This document shows, piece after piece, positions 13,601 to 22,679 of a stretch of 64,000 bases of DNA (position 1 is the stretch's first letter; the number at the start of each line of letters is the position of its first letter). The stretch comes from Labrus mixtus (lineage: Eukaryota > Chordata > Actinopteri > Labriformes > Labridae). Below the pieces are notes generated by a model. It made no database searches, had not been told where the DNA came from, and saw only the letters and a list, made by a program, of their open reading frames with translations. Location of the stretch: NCBI RefSeq assembly GCF_963584025.1, contig NC_083616.1, forward strand, positions 20,304,841-20,368,840, written 5' to 3'. A program made the translations under genes and the position numbers.

Positions 13601-16600
13601 GTAATATACTGGAAAATTCCCAGCATGCAAGTGGGAGGGGTGTTATGACTTTTCAAATCACGCGACTGGTGCGTGACCTGTGTGATCTTTGTGCATGTGT
13701 TGAAACAGCTTCACTTAGTTTTCTGCTCACAAGTATGTTCTTTCCAACTCTTTCATTGACACTGCAAATGTGTCCAATTACACATAGCACTGATATAAAG
13801 GCAAAAACTGCCATCATAGCATCGCACTCTGTTGCTCGTCTGACATCTTGCCGTTTTATTTTTACGACATGGCTTGCCTCCTGAGACCCTCACTCAGTAA
13901 AGTAATTCAGGAAGATTTCAGGGGCAGGCTGTCTGAACATTTCAGGATATTTTCAGGAGCACGTATGTAAAAATACTGTAAGCCTTAGTATGGCCTGTTG
14001 TCTTGTACATATTCATATATCAGATATCTACTGACTTCAATGACATTTTTTTGTGATATTTATTTAATTTAGGCCAAGGTTTTCTGTTTGTCACAATTTC
14101 AAGCTTAAGTAAAAACTGTGTCAAGGCTTACTCATCCTCCTCTAATGTATTAATGCACATTAAGATATGGCAGATACCAGTGCTGACTTTGACTTACCTG
14201 AACAGGGAAAGTCAGAAAATACTTGTTAAAGTCTTTTGGGCTACATCTCAAAATGTATAATCCTCGCTTGTTTCCACTTTTTTGAAGCCGGCTGATGGCA
14301 AACTCCATTCTGTAAAACAAAACACAACATGCAGTAACAGTTGAGGTCGGTGACTTACTTGTTTATTTGAAAAGAGGTGCAGTTAAGTTGTAAAGATTAG
14401 ATGTAGGAGTGTGAATAATGATACATATAACTCGTGGCTGTGCCAGTTTGCACCATTTGTCAAGCTTTGCTAATCACTGTTACAATAGAGTATGACGACT
14501 GGTTTGACAGTGTTGGAAAATTAAATTAGCTTGTCAGACAAGTAAGCTGGTGAGGGCATAAGAAACCTGCATAAGATGGGAGAAAAACTTCCCCATCATT
14601 TTGGTAATATAAAAAGGGCTTGGTTTATACTTCACTCACGAGATTGGGCCATGGCAATGTGAAGCGATGGCCTCCACAAGCCGAGGAGGAGCTACTTCTT
14701 TACAAAGGTAGTGATGTGCATCTGTTGTCAGACGATAGTAGCCATCGATGAGGGACACAAAGGAGAGGGCTTCAGACAGGCTGGAGAATTCCAGCTCCTA
14801 AAATGTAGAAAAACAACTGTTAGACATGGGAAGTAAGGGTTTGGACGGCGAAGGGCGATGTAAGGGTTCATGGCATGGTCAACTAACTACTACTACTCAA
14901 TGAACTTTCTAACAGCACAGACTCTTCTCTCTGTGTTTCTCTTTTCCATTTCACACACGGGTGTGACTGGCAGTGAGGGCTAGCGTCAGGGGGAGTTGAT
15001 TCCAGAACGGTGGAGCTAACTGTTACGCCTCCACGAGGTGTCGTAGGCCTAACTTGGCAAAACAAAAGGTGAATTCACTTCCAGAGGATCTACCCATTGG
15101 GTGGTGGCAGAGTAGATAGTATCTGTGTGGTCTCTACTTTGAAACTTGCATGAACAGAGCCCGGGTCTGTTGAAGCTGTCAATGCTATGTGAGTTATGCT
15201 GGTCACTAAGGACCATGTGGTAGGTTATGGACGGATCAGTGGGGCATAAGAGCATGGGGAGAAGGGTTTTCCTCCCTGAGGGCTTATCCTTTTCATTATG
15301 GCACAAGTATCTTGTGTTTTATTTCTAAGTGAACTTAACCACTCTCCAACTATCCCCAAACTCTGTATTATAAAACTCATGTTGCATAAAAAGCTTGCAT
15401 GGGAACCTAATTCTTATAATTATTTGCCCACAGCTGCTGAGATTTCCTTGTATCATGCAGAAATCCATTTCTGGTATTTCTTTGCCCACGGCTGTTGAGA
15501 TTTTCCGGTTTCCTTGCTTGGTTACAACAGAGTAAAAGGCAGCTATCCAAAAATGAGGTTTACCAGAATCTTGCCATCTTGTTTGTTGATTGTGACCACA
15601 CGACTCTCTGCAGCACCCTCCTTGCTGGCCTGTTTGATACTGATGTCAGTGACATCAGGAAAGTCACACAAGGTCTGTAGCTCCTGAACGAAGAAAATAT
15701 AAAACAACATTTACCCGCGTGTCCCCAAAATCAGAATCGGGTTGATTTCCAAGTATATTAACACATACAAGGAATTTGACTTGGTGTTTGGGGAACCAAA
15801 CAAACAACAATGTTGTGTCATTACCCTTCAAAACATACACACAAATATGGTGGAAAACATAGTCCCACATCACAAGTCTGTGAAGTGAAGTTTGACTTAA
15901 TCTGCATGCCCAGGAACACAATGCTGTAATTCTGTTGGTCTTCCTTTTATCTTTGTACATTTTCAGATACGATTCATGGTCTCAGTGAACTAGAATGATC
16001 CTCTGTCTGATGTAGCCAAATGTTGGTGATCAAACATTAAATATATCACTGCAGAGAAATGTGAATAAAGAGAGTAAAGGTACTGTTACGAACCTGGCCA
16101 GTATCTTTTAATTTTTCTCTGCACCACTGGATGCCACTGTCCGCTGCCACCAGGATGATGTGCAGTCCACTGGACGGTTCCCGGACCTGGAAGGTCTCAG
16201 TATAGAAAGCCCTCTCCAGGGACTCCATGCTGATGAGGTACTTGAGCTTGAGGTCTCGTGCCGTGGTCCGACACTGACTGAACTGCTGGATGAAGCGCTT
16301 AAAGCGGAAGCGGATACGCTTGCGGGTCAGGAAGTTGCAGTCCTGGATCTGCGCTTTCACGTCCTTTGGCAAGAAGGACTTATAGCTAGAGATAAGTTAG
16401 AGGGTAAATCTTTAAAGTTACAGCATAAAACTTAAGGCCCAAAAACTTCAAGCTTGGACTAACAAGACAAAAGTCACCAGGATTGGAAGTAAAAAACACT
16501 CTACAATACTCTTAGTTGTGCTAACTTATTCTCTGACCTAATACTTTGATAAGAAGCCTAAATAGGCAATTTGTTAGTCATCATTAAAGTTCATGCATAG

Positions 16601-17623
16601 CTGTATTAGTTATACCTTCACTGCTAATTTGTGTGTTAAAGAGGATTGGTTTGGTTTCATAAACAAATCAAAAAATATGAGAAGAAAATGTGTCAATAAT
16701 ACAAAACTAAATTAAAGCATTAGGAAAATCTGTTTTGTAACGTTAACAGTAACACCATTACAACAAAGAGTGCTAAGCAGGAGAGATATTTGCAGGCAAG
16801 TCTCCTCCAATGGAACCGTCTTTGTTCTTGTACCTTATAGTGTGGTAAATGTCGAGCGGTGATGTTTGTTTCTCCTTGGCCGTTCTGGTCATGTCCAGGA
16901 CCGCCATGCCCAGGCACTCTTCCTGAGTCTCATGGGAGTTTGGGATCTTCACCAAACCATTTACAAAGTCAGTCCTCCACTGCACACAGAGAAGAACACA
17001 GTTGATAGCATTAGTGCATGTTTTCAGGTATTTAGGTAGAGTAAGTATATTCAAAATACTGCGATTTTATATTGTCCTTAAAAACTTGGGAAAAGATCAA
17101 ATGTTGTTAGTTGTTGAGAATTGAGTCAAAATCCATTTTTTATTTTCCTTGTCAAATTGAAGGCTTTTGAATTGTACATGTTGTTCTATCAGTTAACCCC
17201 CAACTGGCGTGAGCAGAGACAAAATTCCCTTTGAAAGTCATAACAACCTGTCTTTATCGCAAACACAGCGACTCAGTCCCGCAAGGAATTCAACATGTCC
17301 CTCACAAAGCAAAACATAACATCTGCCCAGAGCCAACGCAAGCATGTCTAATGGCTTAATGGCGGCAAACACACAATGTGCGGCACCCTCAAATGACCCG
17401 CGCAGTGGTGCTTCCCCTCTCTTTTTATAGGCCTTTACCAATCCACAAGCACAGATTTCCACAGGCATAAATCCACATAATCCTTCAGTTCACCAGAGGT
17501 TAGCGCCAGTCATATTACTGGCTGGAGTAACCTTGGTTCACTCATATTAAACAGACTCCCTTTCTATTCACTGTGATGTAGACACACAAGTTTTTAAAGA
17601 AGGGCTGCAAGGCTCTGATGATG

Positions 17624-17654
<31 letters not shown>

Positions 17655-20600
17655 TAATAATAATAATAATAGTAATTCATTGCCAGATTAGCTAGAAAGG
17701 AAGCCCAAGGGAAGAAATGCATAACGGGCTCATACTAACACATCAATGATCTTCAATGTTACATCGGGTTACATCTCTCTTTCAGGAAATATTGTGCACC
17801 GTTAATAATCACTCCATACAGTTGCAGGGAGAAAATGGTTCTTAAACACACAACAGCACCTGTCCAAGTCATGTCTGCCAAAATCAAAAATGCCCACTTG
17901 TTTTAGAAGATCACATTTTGTCACTATTATAAAAATACAGTACAATTTGTAGCCTGTTACTTTTTATAAATGTACATCTTCAGTAAAAACAAAAGGCTTG
18001 AGGTCAAAAAGTATCAGAAAACAGGCCAAAATGATTGGTTAATGTGCTTTCTGCTGTACTGGACGATTATCAAGACGTTTTGGCATCCTGACAAGTGATG
18101 TAACGGGTAGTAGTTGATACGTGACCCGTACAGATCATAAAAAACAGAGGGTTGTGTTTTACTCTGAATCTGCATAAGTCCAGAGACAGGACCTAAAAAA
18201 TATTTGAGAATTGTTGAATTATTATATGAGCAGGGATTAATTAGTGTGTATACACACTTGGAGAAATTCCCTGAAGAAATGTGAAAGTAGGAAAAGTGAA
18301 GAAAGTAAAGGCAAAGCCAGCGCAGTTACTCTTTTTCCAGCCTGACGTGAATGACTCTTCACACAAGGCTGTACTGTACACTGGTATACTGTATCAAACA
18401 GGACTTCCACTTTGGATGCTTGATCAACATGTTGTCATCTATTATGCCAATGGCAGTGGATAGCTTCTTCTTGTGATATCAATCTGTTGCATTACATAAC
18501 TAACTTAGACGTGCATCTGCCCATATTACACAGACACAGTTATGCAGCTGTGTGCTGAGTTCAGAACTTTGTTTTCCTCTGCCTTAAACAAATCCAGAGC
18601 AGATGCAGATTTGTGTAGTCTATTAGGGCTGTCAAAGAATATTGAAAATTCAAATATATAATTGAATTTAAAAATTAAAAGAACATTCTGATGTGGAAAT
18701 TAATATTCAGGGGAAAATATACCGCTTGGAAAAATGCAATCCTATCCTAATAATTACACATATTTATTAACTACAGGTACATGAGATTCTTAAACCTTTC
18801 AAAGTGACCACAGAAACGTTGTTCTACCTTTAATTCACGTTCTGCTCACTAACAAGCAAACACCAAATGAACCACCTGCGGTGACGGAGATGAAGAAAAG
18901 AAATCATTGCTGATCTGGAGCAGCGGTAAAGTGAGGACGCGGTATAGTGAGGAAAAGTAAAGTTATCTGGATCTGCGCTTCCATCGCCTTGTTTATTTAT
19001 AAGAGGGACAAAAACGGGAGGTGCAGGTGGTTGTACTGGAGGAGATGACACAGATGAGAGCCTGGCAGTATGCAATAGCAGTGCCCCCGCCCCGGAGCTG
19101 AACAAGATCAGCAAACTGCTGGGAAACACGCTCTTACGGCTAAGGGGGTACGGAATGTTATATGCAAAGAGAAAATCAAATGCACAAAGAACAAGTTCAG
19201 TTGTTTTCCTTCTTTTAGGATGGAGAGAGAGAGGAGGGAGAGAGAGAGAGAGCACATGCAAGAGAGATCGGTGGTATTTAATTACGGGTTTATGCTATGA
19301 GACAGTATATTATTAGTTTATTTTGTTATGTGTAAGTAAAAAACATTTTAAATGAATATACTCATACCTATAAGTACTTGCGTGGTTGTGTTGGTTTGCC
19401 CTCTTGTGCACATAATACGTGAAAGTAGAAATTCGAATGGTTCAAATTAATGTGTTGGTTTTTTTTTTTAGAATGAATATTCGAAAGACATTTTTGGTCA
19501 ACTTTGAAAGCACTTATTCTGTGTAGTTTGATATTTGGAAACACTTTTGGGCCACTGGTTTTCAAAGATCACTGGCCCGACCATTGTAGCCACTGGCCCA
19601 GGAACGTCACTTTTGATTCGAAGAATAACAGTCACCAATTAAGGCTAGTCTTGAACCATTCTGATGCAAAAGTAAATTACAACTTTTATTTAATTAATTG
19701 AGCTCTAGTTACAAAAATATTGTGTATTTTTCTTATATTTATGTGCTCATGTTTATTCACCATGCTGGTAACTGTAAGAGTCTACTTAATCTGACTGATA
19801 TTAATATGAGGCTGTGATAGAGCTGGAATTGGAATCACCTTTCTCTCCTTCTTTCTTCTCTGTGAGAAACTCTTCATCCTTAGATCTTTACTTTAGGAGC
19901 TATCTTAAGGGCTATGATGCTTTGTGAATAACTTTTATCTTTACCAGGATCTAGTCTTTAACTTTAAGGGGAAATGTAGCTGCAGCGTACTCCAGCTCCT
20001 CCAGCTGTCTGTCACTGTGGCTGAAACGGTTCTCCCTTCTGTTTTCGTCATGCCCTGCTGTCACTCTCGACTCTCTGTGACTTTTTCCCTTTGAATGCTG
20101 ATTTAAGCTCGGCTTTTGTCGGGATCTGATGGTTTTAAAACTGTTTTACCAAACAAGTTCTTTATCAGAGAAAACCTGCGCTAAGATCTGTGTGCGAGTG
20201 TACAATTCGAGAGTAGCGAGCGCACTCGCGGGAGTAACAGCAGTGAAGCCGTCGGCTGCCTTTCAAATGTGACGCGCACGAGCGCTTATGATACGTTGAT
20301 GCTGTAGCAGTTATTAGCGCAACGTTTAAAAAAAAATTGACTGACAAAACACCGGTATGACAGGAAAGTGCTGTGAAATTGAGAACATGTTACAGTCTAT
20401 TTTTTTTCAGGCAGTTTTTTAACTGGCCCGAGCGGGCCAGCTGAACGTGCAATCAGCTGGCCCGGACTCTGTCAATCATTCATCCGGGCCAGCGGGCCAC
20501 TTATAATGTCGAGCCCTGCATCAGTGACCCTTTGTGTCTAGACTTCAGATTGCAGGAGGCAGAATGAGTACTAGTACAAGTACCATATATTTATTATTTA

Positions 20601-22642
20601 AATGAAATCTAAAGTTTAGATTTAGAAAAATTCCTTGATGCTCAAAATGTCATGGAGGAGGACCCCCAGACCCCATTTTTTTATTGTATCATTTTACAAG
20701 ATGAATAATTTTAGTTGGCTATTCTGCTGAAGTTCCAATAAGCTCGTCTTGAAGTTGTGCTATTCTTTCCAAAGACTGTTGGACACAGATTTTCATTTTA
20801 TTTCAAACTACTTTATTAAGTGTTTTGACTGGATTAAATACATGGATGGTTTGTTTGGAAGAGGGAGACACCTCTGCATATACTTCGGCTCCTGGTTAAA
20901 CATTGTGAACAATGAACACTGAAGGAGTCCTAACCTTAAAATACTGTAAGCTGTGCAACGTCCAACATTTCAGCCACAGTTTGGCTCACAGACCCTCCTG
21001 ATGTCTTGTGTCTGAGCAGGAAGTGAGTCATAGAGACACTGACCTTTAATATGAAACTACAAGTTTTTAATTTGTTTCTGTTTTTTTTTTTTTTTTTTAA
21101 ATCAAAGGATCTGTTTGTGCATAAGAGGAGGTAGCCTTTGTGGATCATTGAGGCCCCTTATAAACGATGAACACTTGAATATTTTTTTAAGACCTTGTTT
21201 GTTAAGTTTGTTGTTTTCCTGCAGGCTCTGAGCACTAAAATGAAATAAAAAGTGCCCAATGACAAAATGTGAGTAAAATCTGGGTCTTCCCAGCTTAATT
21301 TGAAAGGTCTACTTGTAATAAAGAGGGTTCAGTATGCCTGAGTACTCACCTGCCAGAAGAGGTATGACATCACAAAGTCATCAAGGACAGGGCTTTCTGA
21401 CCCCTTGGCAACCCCGTGTCGAAATGCTCTGGCTGCCCCACCACTGTACCAGCCAGGGAAATAGTACCTGTGGAAGAATGTAACACAGACCAGCCAGGTA
21501 AGAGGATATTTAAATTTGGAGATTATATTCAAGAGGGAAATTTAGTATGTTACCTTATTCTGAAAAACACATCTTCTGAAGCTGATTCTTCAAGCTGGAA
21601 GATGTGGTTGGGTGAAAACCACAAGCGGTCTCTCTCTCGGAAGAGACCAAAGAGGCTGCAGTACAGAGGTGATATACCTACAGCAGAAAGAGAATGAGAG
21701 AGCACATTGTGTTCTGTAAAGATGCACTCCATGTCATCAAGTAACATGTTCTTTAAACCAAGGACAAATGTATCAGTGTTTCCCATCCAGTGACAGTATA
21801 CTTTCATTGGAATGTGGTTCTCTCTTTCTTCAGTGATGTTGCTAGGTACGCGTCATGCTTATTTTACGCATCGAAATACTAAAAAAAATAATCGGCCATG
21901 CGTCCCAGGTACACGCCTTATCTTTCCCATACAGAATAAAACATTGTGAATGACAAACGTATGTTAAAACAGGGTTTTGCCTCCATGAAATTTCATACTG
22001 CATAAGTCCTAGGGCCGTTTCCATGAAAAAAAATACAGATTTTCGAGAATAGCACAATGAATTTGTCATTTCTGACTGCATTTACAGCATTACGCTGACT
22101 TGGTGCGGCGATGAATTGTAATCAAAAGGAAAAAGGCTTCAACGGAGAGCAGAGCGGCCACAGGCACAGGGTGTCCCTACCAATCATTTTGATACAACAA
22201 ATAAAAACACAAGTTGCTGATCTGAGAGTGCACGTTCTCCAGAGGATTTCAAAAGCATCTCTGATCAACCTCAGCGTTTTACAGAGCAAAACAAGTTTTC
22301 ATGATTTAATGTCCCATTTTAGTTTTGTGTTTGCATCTCTGTCCAAATGCAAATGCTCTCTTTGTGTGTATCTATCTCTCTGTCGCACGCAGCACACTGT
22401 TAGATTAATTTTGTTTAATTATGTTTTATTTCATATTCAGCGCTCTCAAGTCTTAATTGCAGCGTGTTAACATGTTTTTAAAAAGGCTTTCTGACCCATT
22501 GGCGACCCCATAGCTGCATAGCCTTCAAAAAAAGCCTGCACTTTGGAAATGCTAAAAGATAAACTATATTGATAAGATATGGAGAAAAACACAGTAAAAA
22601 AATGTAGTGCCACAATTAGTGACTGAGAGACCGAGGGAGAGA

Positions 22643-22679
<37 letters not shown>

